A stretch of DNA of 42,169 nt from a virus. The stretch is from positions 1-42,169 of the IMG/VR virus record IMGVR_UViG_3300020057_000006; one strand, written 5' to 3'. Position numbers and translations under genes: made by a program. Positions 1-8,589 of the stretch are shown piece after piece (position 1 is the first letter of the stretch; every line of letters starts with the position of its first letter). Under the pieces are notes generated by a model that saw only the letters and a list, made by a program, of their open reading frames with translations, was not told where the DNA came from and searched no databases.

Positions 1-127
1 ATATGCTATGTTAGGAGCGTAAGACCAGGAGCAGGAAGTCGATTTAAATCCAGAAGCTGCTCCAGCACCTACAGTGATTGTGCCTAAGGTGGCAACTAAG
101 CTCCCAGGATTTCCGGAGTTGTCAGAA
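1..127. repeat. Left copy of 127-bp terminal direct repeat
   Basis: These 127 bases are identical to the last 127 bases of the window (42043-42169). The length equals a standard maximal assembler k-mer (127), and the tail gene reads in frame across the join once one copy is removed. I infer an assembly overlap of a circular contig rather than a biological terminal repeat. Confidence 0.93.
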
Positions 128-1827
128 TACACCAACACTTGAGCGGTTCTAGCCCCCGCGTTTGTTATAAAATACTGCCCGACGCTTGTCATTGTGCCTG
201 CACGGTCGGGGGTTGAGAATATTTGTGCGTAGTATTTTCCAGACGTGGTCAAAGTTCGGAAGTTAAAGTTAGAGTTTGAGTTTATCCACGAATGTGTATA
301 GCTTCCAGACGCACTAGACGCCGTCGCCATGACTAAGCTTGAAGAGCCACTAAGACTAGAGTAGCCGCCGGCATCTAAGACATAGGCAGCCTGTGTAGGA
401 ACTTTAATAGTATTAGACCCATCAAGATAAGACAGGTTTGTTTTGGTTCCAGCAGTGAACAGCGTCTGGTTATTGTAAGTGTGTATCGGGTTTGCCTGGC
501 TCACCGTACCACCGCTGATTGCGACACCAGCAGACGCTGTACCAGCAGTGAAGTCGGTTGTGGTGTCTTGGGTGTTTTTACCCTTAACTTGACTTGCCTG
601 TTGAATGTTTACGTTTAGCTGATCTTCAATGCCTTCGCTAACGTAGTTGATTGAGCTTCCGTTAAACTCGTACAGCCCCTTATCAGAAAGCCATATAAGT
701 GTTGGCACACCTCTTACTGTGCGAATCTGGATCGAGCGAGTGTCCGAGCAACCAATAGAGGAGGGGATTTCTTCATAGCGAAATGTGTCTTTTGTCCTTC
801 CCATGATCCAGCCCATCGAATTGCGATTAAAAATGAGAATCTTCCCTGAATACACCACCATACCGATAATCGGGTCACGAGGGTTACAAACAATGTAGTT
901 GGTAGAAGGGAAAATATCAGGCTTGCCTGCATCACTGAAGTAGACAGTGGAGGAGGCAGCTGAAACGCCATCCAGCCAAATACGATCTAAGTATTGAAGG
1001 AATAAAGAAGCGAGAGGAGGCATACCATTATCCGTAGGGATAGCAGTGGTTCCAGTGGCAGCCGTGTCGCTGTAGGTGGTGGCAGTGTTGTTACTGATTG
1101 TCCCAACTAGCAGCCAGTTACCATCATTATTATCTCTGTAAACTTTACGTGCGGAAACACCGTACCCACCCACAGGGATAGCAGTGAGTGCGACGGTTGA
1201 AGCCGGAGCTGTAACTGTGCACACGCCAGAGACAACGTTACCATTCGACTCCTCAGAGCCGTAGTACAGGTAGGTCACTTTATACGTGTGAGCACCATTA
1301 GGCACTGAGCCAACAGAGCCGGAGCCAGTGGCAGGAGCTGTACAAGCTGAAGAAGGAATAATACAGCCCATCTGCTTGGTCTTAGGGGCTACGTATGTCA
1401 CTCCCCCGTAGCTGGTCTGAATATCGTAGACCTGAGGGTTATCAATGCCATTACCGAAATACACACGATCCTGATAGGAAGTAAACTCCATGTTCCCAGA
1501 GGTGCTATATCCACTGGTAACATCAGAAAAAGTCCCACCGCCGGAAGTGTGCTTAAGCACGCCGTCAGCCATGGTGAGCATGTGCCTAGTACCATTAGCA
1601 AAGATAGCCTCGTAAAGGTCTTTAGGTGCACCCGTGAAAGTGCTTGCATTGAAGTTGATCCCACCTGGACGTTTGGTGATTGCACCTGTAGCGTCTGTAT
1701 CAAAGTTCTTGCTCGTCCCAGTGAAATCATTGAAATTGACTTTCGAAGAGTCTTTTGGATACTTGGTTTTAATGCTCCCCCAAGATCCCCCATTGGACTC
1801 CGGCAGTGTAACCTGAACTTTTCTCAT
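1..1827 (-). CDS. Tail nozzle / tail tubular protein B-like, N-terminal 609 residues
   Basis: This frame starts at ATG 1825-1827 and runs off the left edge without a stop. Across the circular join it continues to 40432, giving 1145 residues in all. The start overlaps the previous stop as TAATG. The N-terminus carries a KRPGGINF-type motif and repeated aromatic and glycine-rich strands (YQDRVYFGNG, YLDRIWLDG, LIWLSDKGLYEFNG). These resemble the beta-propeller of podoviral gp12 (T7) or gp10 (P22) nozzle proteins, which form the end of the short tail. From about residue 430 the sequence changes to Ser/Thr/Gly-rich beta-sandwich-like sequence. It follows the fibre-like genes and precedes the ejection proteins. 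The nozzle role is inferred from motif style and position. Confidence 0.72.
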   Translation of the reverse strand, partial: MRKVQVTLPESNGGSWGSIKTKYPKDSSKVNFNDFTGTSKNFDTDATGAITKRPGGINFNASTFTGAPKDLYEAIFANGTRHMLTMADGVLKHTSGGGTFSDVTSGYSTSGNMEFTSYQDRVYFGNGIDNPQVYDIQTSYGGVTYVAPKTKQMGCIIPSSACTAPATGSGSVGSVPNGAHTYKVTYLYYGSEESNGNVVSGVCTVTAPASTVALTAIPVGGYGVSARKVYRDNNDGNWLLVGTISNNTATTYSDTAATGTTAIPTDNGMPPLASLFLQYLDRIWLDGVSAASSTVYFSDAGKPDIFPSTNYIVCNPRDPIIGMVVYSGKILIFNRNSMGWIMGRTKDTFRYEEIPSSIGCSDTRSIQIRTVRGVPTLIWLSDKGLYEFNGSSINYVSEGIEDQLNVNIQQASQVKGKNTQDTTTDFTAGTASAGVAISGGTVSQANPIHTYNNQTLFTAGTKTNLSYLDGSNTIKVPTQAAYVLDAGGYSSLSGSSSLVMATASSASGSYTHSWINSNSNFNFRTLTTSGKYYAQIFSTPDRAGTMTSVGQYFITNAGARTAQVLVYSDNSGNPGSLVATLGTITVGAGAASGFKSTSCSWSYAPNIAY

Positions 1828-2150
1828 TAGTTGCTCCAAGTGCTACCGGTATTCATTCTACGAATCTGAATCCAATCATTAACGCGAATAGATTCTGCTA
1901 AACCCTTATTTGTAATTGATTTAGTTACTGCATCTGTCAGCGTAAGAGCTTCAGCGAAGTCGTGAGTTTGAGACTTCGTCATTGTTGCGTCAGTAGCCGT
2001 GATGGTCTCGGCTAAAAGCTTAGTAGCAGCCTTCCCGCCGATACTATCGACAGAACTGATCGTCTCCGCACAAGCCAAGACTAGAAAACTAGCATCGGCG
2101 TTATACTGCGATTCGTTGTAACGAAATGTGTTGTATTGATGGAGAGGCAT
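1827..2150 (-). CDS. Small repeat-containing tail-region protein
   Basis: A 107-residue protein starting at ATG 2148-2150. Its middle is built from imperfect repeats of the form AETITATDA, AEALTLTDA and AESIRVND, about 20-25 residues apart. Such Ser/Thr-rich strand repeats are typical of small virion or fibre-associated proteins. It overlaps the nozzle start by TAATG and follows a 47-residue ORF. I do not recognise a named family; a minor tail role is inferred from position. Confidence 0.6.
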   Translation of the reverse strand: MPLHQYNTFRYNESQYNADASFLVLACAETISSVDSIGGKAATKLLAETITATDATMTKSQTHDFAEALTLTDAVTKSITNKGLAESIRVNDWIQIRRMNTGSTWSN

Positions 2151-2152
2151 AA

Positions 2153-2296
2153 CTACTCCTGTTCTACAGTCCTTAATTGATCCGCTGGAACACCAGACGC
2201 AATAATACGCTGATACTGAGCGTCTCTATCAACTGGGTGTGTATGACTTGATGCAAGTTCCCAATTACCTTCAATCAACTGTTCAATGATAAGCAT
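2153..2296 (-). CDS. Small hypothetical protein (47 aa)
   Basis: ATG 2294-2296 overlaps the stop of the upstream fibre-like gene as TAATG, and TAG lies at 2153-2155. The product begins MLIIEQLIEGNWELASS and is acidic and soluble. The tight coupling to both neighbours supports translation. Function unknown; possibly a small chaperone or a short tail component. Confidence 0.6.
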   Translation of the reverse strand: MLIIEQLIEGNWELASSHTHPVDRDAQYQRIIASGVPADQLRTVEQE

Positions 2297-3180
2297 TATC
2301 TCACCCTCCGTGCTGACAGCCGCCCATAGCGAATAGGCGTGGCAGCTGTATATTCCGCATACCCTTTTAAATAAACCGTAGAGTTTCCAGAAAGCAAGAT
2401 TCGAAACGACGGAATACTTAAAGTTACGTAGTTGTAGACGGTACTAGCCGCAGCGGGGTAAGAATATACAGCGTTTGATCCTGCGACAAGCCCGGTCCCA
2501 CTATTGCCAGTGGTTTGACTGATTCCGAGTTCAATCCCAGTCCACGACGCTCCATTACGTAAATACATAACGATTCCAGTGACATCCCAATCACCGGCGG
2601 TGAGCGAGATTGACGTAATATCGTAATACTGAGCAGTTGTACCAACGCTCCCACTTCCCACAACCGACTCAACATATTCGCCCACTACACCAGCAACCGC
2701 GTTGTTGTTAGTGGCGGTGCCCGTGATTCCGGCGGTAGATGGACTAAACGCCAGGTTTCCGGTTAGTGTTCCGCCACTCTTCAACAAATATTTTCCAAAG
2801 GTGGTAGCGATTGAAGTGGAAGTTTCAATGAAGGAAGCACGTAGATCAGTAGCAATCGCAATAATCTCATCTTTCAATGTGTTGTGGTGAGCAGCCACAA
2901 CGGTATGAAGCACCTGAGCAGCATTTAAGTGAGTGGCAGCAGCAGTGCCATCAGCTCCACGAGTACAGCCGGTGAATGAATAAGCTGTCACACCTGTATA
3001 GCTAATCGCCTCAGCATCAATCGTGATGTATCCAGCCGTAGGAAATCCTGTGGTGGGTGCCAGCGTTACGATTGTAGTGGTTGAGATGTTATGATCCAGG
3101 TATAGTGAAGTGGCAAGGTTATTTACAGCAATGAACAGATTTGCGTCTGTTCCCGCAGCAGAAGGGTATTGGGCAGGCAT
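2296..3180 (-). CDS. Tail fibre / receptor-binding-like protein
   Basis: A 294-residue protein with a Shine-Dalgarno AGGAGA before ATG 3178-3180. It has an N-terminal beta-rich part with GFPTAGYITID-type strands. A KSGGTLTGNLAF motif near residue 135 is widespread in phage tail fibres and spikes, where it marks a trimerisation or shaft region. The C-terminal 130 residues are predicted beta-sandwich-like and could bind a receptor. Its place between two other tail proteins agrees. The fibre role is inferred from the GGTLTGNL motif and location. Confidence 0.65.
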   Translation of the reverse strand: MPAQYPSAAGTDANLFIAVNNLATSLYLDHNISTTTIVTLAPTTGFPTAGYITIDAEAISYTGVTAYSFTGCTRGADGTAAATHLNAAQVLHTVVAAHHNTLKDEIIAIATDLRASFIETSTSIATTFGKYLLKSGGTLTGNLAFSPSTAGITGTATNNNAVAGVVGEYVESVVGSGSVGTTAQYYDITSISLTAGDWDVTGIVMYLRNGASWTGIELGISQTTGNSGTGLVAGSNAVYSYPAAASTVYNYVTLSIPSFRILLSGNSTVYLKGYAEYTAATPIRYGRLSARRVR

Positions 3181-3192
3181 GAGATTCTCCTA

Positions 3193-3642
3193 TTAGGAAA
3201 GTGTGATAGACCACGTGACCTGAAGGGAGTCACCAGCGGCTTTATTAATAACAGCGAATGTCTGACGAGCGAGCATTGTTCCGGCAGAAGAAGCTGAAAA
3301 CACTCCTGACTCCGTGATTGCACCAGTGGACACACCTGCCGCAAACGTTGCCTGGTTTTGCCAGACGTTCGTCGAGGATGAAAGCGTTCCAGCGACGCGA
3401 GTGCCTGTTTCAGTGACGAGAGCTGTCTGAGCAGCAGATGCAGCCGTGGTGTCTGTACCAAGCGCGATATGCTGCATAAATTGGCCAGCCTGCGAAGCAG
3501 CCGCAACCCACGAAGCGAGGTAGTTCTTTCCAGCCGTCACAACTGTATTGGTAACGTTTCGTTCTTCTTTCAGGTTGCCATTCTCGTCAAAGAGTTTATA
3601 GTTAACCAGTCCTGTAACTTTTAATGTCTCGTAATTTTCCAT
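3193..3642 (-). CDS. Virion structural / tail fibre-associated protein
   Basis: A 149-residue protein with RBS AGGAGAACACAC before ATG 3640-3642. The N-terminus (VTGLVNYKLFDENGNL) and the central motif IALGTDTTAASAAQTAL followed by an ETGTRVAG stretch are typical of small phage structural proteins found beside fibres. There is no catalytic motif or membrane segment. It lies 12 bp before the fibre-like gene and just after the adaptor gene. Structural role inferred. Confidence 0.55.
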   Translation of the reverse strand: MENYETLKVTGLVNYKLFDENGNLKEERNVTNTVVTAGKNYLASWVAAASQAGQFMQHIALGTDTTAASAAQTALVTETGTRVAGTLSSSTNVWQNQATFAAGVSTGAITESGVFSASSAGTMLARQTFAVINKAAGDSLQVTWSITLS

Positions 3643-3660
3643 GTGTGTTCTCCTAAAGTT

Positions 3661-4353
3661 TTATACGAATGGGTTGAAGCCGTGCGAGCCTGCGTCAAAC
3701 CCTCTGTTAGATTCAATATCCAATCTCTTCCGTTCGTCTCCAGCGGTTTTCTTAACATACCTATGTCCTTGACGAACACTCTCATCATAGAGGTCTTTAT
3801 ACTCCGCAGCCTTGCCATCTTCCTGCTCTTTCTTCCACGATTTCCATAGAATGAAGTTGTTAATTGCTTCACTTAGCGAGTCGTCTATGTTGATGCTATC
3901 TGTCGTAAACACCATAGGAATTGGCTTACTTTTAAAGAACATTAGGATGTTAGAAGAGCCAACATTGGGGATTGGATCAAAGTTTATTGATCGCCCTAAT
4001 AGCCAATACCGATTTGGAGTGCTCCTAAGCGTTGTGTCAGACGAGTTGAAGTTCTCATTCATCTGTGTTTCTTTCTCTAGGTTAATCGCCGACACTCTTA
4101 CCCATTGTGGGGTGGAAGTTGCTGAAACGTTGCAGAATACAGCCTGTGCGCTTAGCCAGTTTGAAGGCAGCGGGTAGTCTTGCTGACCGGCCGTAGTGGA
4201 TAGGTAGGCTTTATCGTCCAAACAGCGAGTTTTCTGTACGAAGTCCCGCTCTGCGCGATTAGCTAAGGCTAGAAGTTCAGCGTCAGACCAGAAAGACGCT
4301 GAGGATTCCACCAACTCACTACGAACATCTGAAATAATTGAACTTATTTGCAT
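3661..4353 (-). CDS. Head-tail adaptor / tail tubular protein A-like
   Basis: A 230-residue protein from ATG 4351-4353, overlapping the upstream gene by 10 bp. The N-terminal half matches the pattern of podoviral adaptors (T7 gp11, P22 gp4 type): ISSIISDVRSEL, then SFWSDAELLALANRAERDFV, then a YPLPSNWL strand and a central strand-rich segment. The C-terminal half is helical (EAINNFILWKSWKKEQ). Such proteins form the dodecameric ring joining portal to nozzle. Its position between capsid and nozzle genes agrees. Confidence 0.75.
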   Translation of the reverse strand: MQISSIISDVRSELVESSASFWSDAELLALANRAERDFVQKTRCLDDKAYLSTTAGQQDYPLPSNWLSAQAVFCNVSATSTPQWVRVSAINLEKETQMNENFNSSDTTLRSTPNRYWLLGRSINFDPIPNVGSSNILMFFKSKPIPMVFTTDSINIDDSLSEAINNFILWKSWKKEQEDGKAAEYKDLYDESVRQGHRYVKKTAGDERKRLDIESNRGFDAGSHGFNPFV

Positions 4354-4784
4354 ACTTTAACCTCACTTGCTATGTCCATCAATTCTGTCTTAGACATGGC
4401 AGGCTTTCCTGTCCTATTCATTCCACGCGCGTAGGAAGCTTGTATCTCGTTCTGAACTTTGTCCACTGTGCCTGAGAATTGGTACAGAGGTCTGCGTGTT
4501 CCTATAATCTGGCAACCAAACACCCTTTCCGTTCTCGCTCTGTCTAAGTGTCCCTGCTCGATCAACACACGGAGAGCGCGTTTCCACCCGCTCTTTAAAA
4601 TACGTCCTGATTCCAAACAATACACTGGCCACTCAGGAACACTATTCTTATCAATACCAACTATGGACGTTTCGGGGTCACTCGCATCGAAGATACCAGC
4701 AGGTCTATTTTCATCATTTCCGCAGAATATGCGGAGTTTGGAGCTGCACTTTCGGAGTTTCTTCTGAAAGTCACCTGATAGCAT
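4344..4784 (-). CDS. Hypothetical structural-region protein (146 aa)
   Basis: I chose ATG 4782-4784 because it follows directly on the stop of the 487-residue gene (TAG at 4786-4788). An upstream TTG at 4797-4799 is the alternative. The product is basic, with four scattered cysteines and no motif I recognise. It sits between the repeat-domain structural protein and the adaptor, so head completion or connector functions are possible but unproven. Confidence 0.55.
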   Translation of the reverse strand: MLSGDFQKKLRKCSSKLRIFCGNDENRPAGIFDASDPETSIVGIDKNSVPEWPVYCLESGRILKSGWKRALRVLIEQGHLDRARTERVFGCQIIGTRRPLYQFSGTVDKVQNEIQASYARGMNRTGKPAMSKTELMDIASEVKVCK

Positions 4785-4785
4785 A

Positions 4786-6249
4786 CTACCGTCCCACAAC
4801 CATCAAACGATAAGCAGGAGCCGCACTGACATACTTCATCCAGATACCGGAAACATGAGCGTCTTGCACCTCGATAGCCTGAGCAAACAGCAGCGTTCCG
4901 TGAGTGTTAACCCCATCGAAGCTGTAGATAACACCTTTAGCTCCAGACGTTTCATCACAGACGAGTTTCATATATCCAGCGTGGCAGCTAAAGTTAAAAC
5001 GAACGAACGCAGAAGTGAGGGTAGTGACGCTATTAGCAACATAGTAGGAGTTTGCACCGTTGCCAACTCCGCCAGCGGTGGCAGCACCATTCACAGTTCT
5101 CTGAGCAGTGCCAGCAGTTCCAGGGATCGTGACAACCAATCCATCTTGTCCGCCGGTCAGTGTGGCAGCAGACAGCACAAGAGCTGTACCAGTCTTAGCC
5201 ATCGTGATCGCGTTACCAGCAGTTCCGGTCGTCGCAGCTGTAACAGTGATAACTGTGCCATTCTCCGAGGAGTTAATTCCAGTGAGGGCCTCGATGAGTA
5301 ATTCTAATTCTCCAATCGTGGAGAATTCTGTGGCAGATCCGACAGCGGCTTTGGTAAATGTAGTCCCATTAACAATGATCGTGTTTCCATCAGCGGGGGC
5401 ACCGTAAGTAATCGTTCCGGTAGCCGCTTGCGGGATCATTGCAGCAATGGACGCAATCTCAGTGTCAACTTGGGTGGCAGTAGAAACAGCGTTTTCAATT
5501 TGAACGTTGTAAGCACCGACCACAACTGTACCCACTTCTGAGCCGGCTGTAGCCCCAGTCGTGTAGGTCATGGTCTTGCCGTTACCAACTGTGCCGGTAA
5601 CGTTCCAAGCAAACTTCATATCTTGAACAGTGACGGAAGCAGCAAGGGCAGTCGTCCCACCAGCAAGAGCCGCGAAGGCGGCAGCATGAGACACACGAGC
5701 AACATTCTGCGAAGATTGAACAAAGGTACAGTCAACCAGAGCAGCAGCGTCCACTGAGGCTTCAATGGCAGTCTTAACCTGAGCGTAAGTAGAAACGCCT
5801 TCGGAAATCTGGCACGTGATATCATTCGTACTAACAGTCATAGCTTCTGAGCCAGCAGTGGCTCCAGACGTGAATTTAAATCGAATGCTATTTCCACCCG
5901 TTCCAGTGGCATCAGCTGTGAGCTTAAGAGTGTCCCCAAACGTATTTGTTGCTTTAGCCGCAGCAACACCGCCAGCAAACGTAGCCGTCTTACAGGTCAG
6001 CTGAACAGTAGAAGCTGTACCAGAAACAGTGATCGTAACTAGAGCGTTAGCGTCATAATGCGCTTCAACCGCTGCTTTAACTTGAGTGGCTGTCGAGGCA
6101 CCAATCTGGACAGTGATTGCATGTCCTGAAAGAGTCACCACTTCGGAGCCAGCAGTGGCTCCATTCGTATAGGAGACGGTAACGCCAAGTCCTAGAGTGT
6201 TTTCTGTGTATGTTAAATCTTGAACCACTACCGAAGCTTGAGTTGCCAT
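4786..6249 (-). CDS. Repeat-domain virion protein, possible capsid decoration
   Basis: A 487-residue protein with RBS AAAGGAGAC before ATG 6247-6249. It contains at least three tandem beta-domains of about 100 residues. Each carries GATAGSE (residues 30-36, 129-135 and 232-238) followed about 25 residues later by STATQVKAAVEA or STYAQVKTAIEA. A fourth, diverged unit around residues 285-375 has TATGTIT and TGTAGNAITM strands. The C-terminal 110 residues differ. The gene is immediately downstream of the major capsid gene, so decoration or head-fibre function is the simplest idea. No family is identified with certainty. Confidence 0.6.
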   Translation of the reverse strand: MATQASVVVQDLTYTENTLGLGVTVSYTNGATAGSEVVTLSGHAITVQIGASTATQVKAAVEAHYDANALVTITVSGTASTVQLTCKTATFAGGVAAAKATNTFGDTLKLTADATGTGGNSIRFKFTSGATAGSEAMTVSTNDITCQISEGVSTYAQVKTAIEASVDAAALVDCTFVQSSQNVARVSHAAAFAALAGGTTALAASVTVQDMKFAWNVTGTVGNGKTMTYTTGATAGSEVGTVVVGAYNVQIENAVSTATQVDTEIASIAAMIPQAATGTITYGAPADGNTIIVNGTTFTKAAVGSATEFSTIGELELLIEALTGINSSENGTVITVTAATTGTAGNAITMAKTGTALVLSAATLTGGQDGLVVTIPGTAGTAQRTVNGAATAGGVGNGANSYYVANSVTTLTSAFVRFNFSCHAGYMKLVCDETSGAKGVIYSFDGVNTHGTLLFAQAIEVQDAHVSGIWMKYVSAAPAYRLMVVGR

Positions 6250-6355
6250 TGTGAGTCTCCTTTAGATATGCGTTGGTTTCATAAGAACCAGTTACGCAAT
6301 ACGACAAATTGTGCCTGGATGCTTTCGCAGAGCCAGGGCTTGTACAGATTCTTAC
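6250..6355. other. Capsid-downstream intercistronic gap with short hairpin
   Basis: This 106-bp non-coding spacer has an inverted repeat CCTGG/CCAGG (6314-6318 and 6333-6337). No clear U-tract follows it on the minus strand. It may stabilise or partly terminate the capsid transcript. I see no small ORF with a ribosome binding site. Confidence 0.35.
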
Positions 6356-7288
6356 TTAGCTAGCAGACGTACCAACCACCATGATTCCACGATTCGTCTC
6401 CAACACTTTCGTGACGTGCGAGAATTTGTAACCAACGGTGCTGATCTGATCCAAAGGATCGGACACGCCAGAGCTACCAAGCTGTTTCACGTACGTCTTG
6501 AGGCCCATTCCGTCAATGTCAACGATACCGTAGCCTTCCGAAGCAAACACCCAATTGTGATAGGTGACAGCAGACGACGCGCCAACACCAGTTTTCACGT
6601 TAGGAGCCAACACGAACCGAATGTTCCAGAGCTTGCCCACTTCACCTTTCATGGCAGGGGTAGCAGAGGTGTATTTCGTCACGTCGAGCCATCCACCAGC
6701 CGTCGACTCAGACATCAAGTCATACTCGGTCGCAGGATGGATAAGACCCATAAACTCACCACCAGAAAACCCTTTCGCGCCGATCAGCTTCAAAGCTTTA
6801 GCAGCTTTGCGGAAGTCAGCAGACGAGCAGGCAGCGGAGGTGAGGAGTTCAGTTGCCCCACCAGCAGCAAACAAGTTTGTCATGTTCGCGTCGATGGTGT
6901 TACGGATGATCGTGTCGATAGACAGACCCGCTTGATAACCAAGCACTTCGGTCGCGCCTTTAACGATAGGATCAATCGCTTCCAACTGGAGCATGTCCGA
7001 CAACGCAATGTAGTTACCATATTGCGTAGGGCGGGCAGTGATCTGAGTGGACGCCAGCGTGTCCCCATCTGGAACCGTGCCGTCCGTGAGGGCGGTCGTA
7101 TTCGCAGCAAGGTTGGTGTATTTCGTGAAGGTGATGTCACGAGCTGAATTCTTCGGGAGCTTCTTTTTGGTAGCAGCTTTATCGAAGGACAGTTCGAGTT
7201 CGAGACGGGATAACAGAGTGCGGTCATAGAAAATACCAACCGCATTCGGAAGGCCAGAGGTGCTAACTACATTAGTGTTTAAGGGCAT
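6356..7288 (-). CDS. Major capsid protein, N4-gp56 family
   Basis: A 310-residue protein. The sequence follows the N4-gp56 major capsid family: FYDRTLLSRLELELSFDKAA, then KKLPKNSARDITFTKYTNL, ALTDGTVPDG, QITARPTQYGNYIALSD, an EAIDPIVKGATEVLGYQAG helix and a TIIRNTIDANMTNLFAAGG stretch. These proteins have the HK97 fold and form the icosahedral shell. It is preceded by a coiled-coil scaffold gene, as expected. ATG 7286-7288 begins MPLNTNVVSTSG. Length is near that of family members. Confidence 0.9.
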   Translation of the reverse strand: MPLNTNVVSTSGLPNAVGIFYDRTLLSRLELELSFDKAATKKKLPKNSARDITFTKYTNLAANTTALTDGTVPDGDTLASTQITARPTQYGNYIALSDMLQLEAIDPIVKGATEVLGYQAGLSIDTIIRNTIDANMTNLFAAGGATELLTSAACSSADFRKAAKALKLIGAKGFSGGEFMGLIHPATEYDLMSESTAGGWLDVTKYTSATPAMKGEVGKLWNIRFVLAPNVKTGVGASSAVTYHNWVFASEGYGIVDIDGMGLKTYVKQLGSSGVSDPLDQISTVGYKFSHVTKVLETNRGIMVVGTSAS

Positions 7289-7341
7289 TTGAGATACTTC
7301 CAGGGAACTTCATCTTCACGCACCCTGGTGATACAATAGGA

Positions 7342-8250
7342 CTAGTCTCGGTCAGCAATACCGTGCAGCTGAATTGCCAGCTGTTCGAGCTTGTCGAGAG
7401 GCATCTTATGTAAGTCAGCGGGTGACGTGGATACGCCTTTCCCCCCTGTCGCTACGGCTGCTTTAGCCTCATTAGCGAGTTCAGTTTCAGCTTTCTGTCG
7501 GCCATGCTGCTCGGCCTGTTTAATAGCTTCTTCACTGTGTTGAGTCTTTGACAGGTTGTACAAGTGGTCAATCACTTCACCGATAGGCTGGTTATCGTCC
7601 CAACGAACTTGTCCTGACTCCACCAGTTCTTTCATTGTGGGCTCCAGGTCTGTAAAGTTGGGATACTGCGCCGAATCCGTCCTACGTCTTTCAACTTCCC
7701 GGTCATACTTGAGTGCTGTCACTTCTTGACCCTGTGCAGCCAGCTTAGCTTCATACTGTTCTGCAAAGGCTCTACGAGATTCAGCATCACGTTTCATCAG
7801 GTAGCTGTTGAGTGCTTGAGGATCTTGTGTCTGTAAAGCTCTCTGTAGTTGCTGAAGGTCTCCGGTTTCATTGTCTCTTACCAGCTTCTCCACCATAGGC
7901 CTCTGATTCGCTTGTAACACTTCAAGCTGCTTTCGCAACTCTGCGCGTTCCTGCGCCATCTGAGTGGCCCACTTACGGGTTTCGGTCAGCTGCTTCTGAA
8001 CATCCGCGAAACTTTTTTCAGCATCAAATACAGGTTGTCCTGCCGGTTGTTTTTCAGGGGCTGTCTTTTGTTCAACCTTTGCGGGGCCTGTAACATCAGG
8101 TTTTTTCACTTCGATCTTGCCGGATTGTTCAACGGACGTTTTCGCTGCTTCTACTTCTTTTGCGGCAGCAGCGTTAACTGAATCCTCGTTAGAGTAGTCC
8201 ACTTCCGTTGAGTCTGCTTGGGTGTCGAGTGCTTCATTTTGTACGTCCAT
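7342..8250 (-). CDS. Capsid scaffolding protein
   Basis: A 302-residue, highly charged protein. Residues 1-80 are acidic and disordered with Pro/Lys stretches. Residues about 85-180 form a strong heptad coiled coil rich in Gln, Glu and Arg (QMAQERAELRKQLEVLQANQ). The C-terminal helix contains LDKLEQLAIQLHGI. This composition and the location between portal and major capsid match podoviral scaffolds, which guide procapsid assembly and then leave. There is no protease motif. Confidence 0.75.
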   Translation of the reverse strand: MDVQNEALDTQADSTEVDYSNEDSVNAAAAKEVEAAKTSVEQSGKIEVKKPDVTGPAKVEQKTAPEKQPAGQPVFDAEKSFADVQKQLTETRKWATQMAQERAELRKQLEVLQANQRPMVEKLVRDNETGDLQQLQRALQTQDPQALNSYLMKRDAESRRAFAEQYEAKLAAQGQEVTALKYDREVERRRTDSAQYPNFTDLEPTMKELVESGQVRWDDNQPIGEVIDHLYNLSKTQHSEEAIKQAEQHGRQKAETELANEAKAAVATGGKGVSTSPADLHKMPLDKLEQLAIQLHGIADRD

Positions 8251-8292
8251 TAAGTCTCCATTGGGGCTTGTCCGGTTAGGGGGCCATTTTAT

Positions 8293-8589
8293 TTACTGCA
8301 AATCTTCATCTTGATTCTTAAGCTTGGTGAAAGCATCAGCGGCTGTATCTCCAGCAATGATCAAGCGTTTAAGGAAGTCCTGAAACTCCTGATAGGGCTG
8401 CACTTTGTACCACAGCTCATCTCGTCGATCTCTCTCCTTACAGGCCATCCATTCTTTATGGCCATCATCCACTTTACGATTGATCCACTTTTCGACTTCT
8501 TTATAGATAGGGTGTTTGCAAAAGTCTCTTGCATCTCCGCCCAACTGCATTGCAGCCACTAAGTTTTGCTCTAATCGGTCGTTATCCAT
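8293..8589 (-). CDS. Small hypothetical protein downstream of portal
   Basis: A 98-residue mostly helical charged protein (EKWINRKVDDGHKEWMACKERDR), overlapping the portal stop by 8 bp (ATG 8587-8589; portal TAA 8582-8584). The overlap implies translational coupling. Podoviruses often have a small protein here, but its role is unknown to me. Confidence 0.6.
   Translation of the reverse strand: MDNDRLEQNLVAAMQLGGDARDFCKHPIYKEVEKWINRKVDDGHKEWMACKERDRRDELWYKVQPYQEFQDFLKRLIIAGDTAADAFTKLKNQDEDLQ

Noticed and set aside
1-127. Biological direct terminal repeat of the virion
   Set aside because: The repeat is exactly 127 bp (a standard k-mer limit) and lies inside a coding frame that is continuous across the join. 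An assembly overlap is simpler, although read depth could overturn this.
6311-7147. 278-codon rightward open frame antisense to the capsid gene
   Set aside because: The product is Arg/His/Ser-rich without motifs or a ribosome binding site, and lies entirely opposite a well-supported capsid gene.
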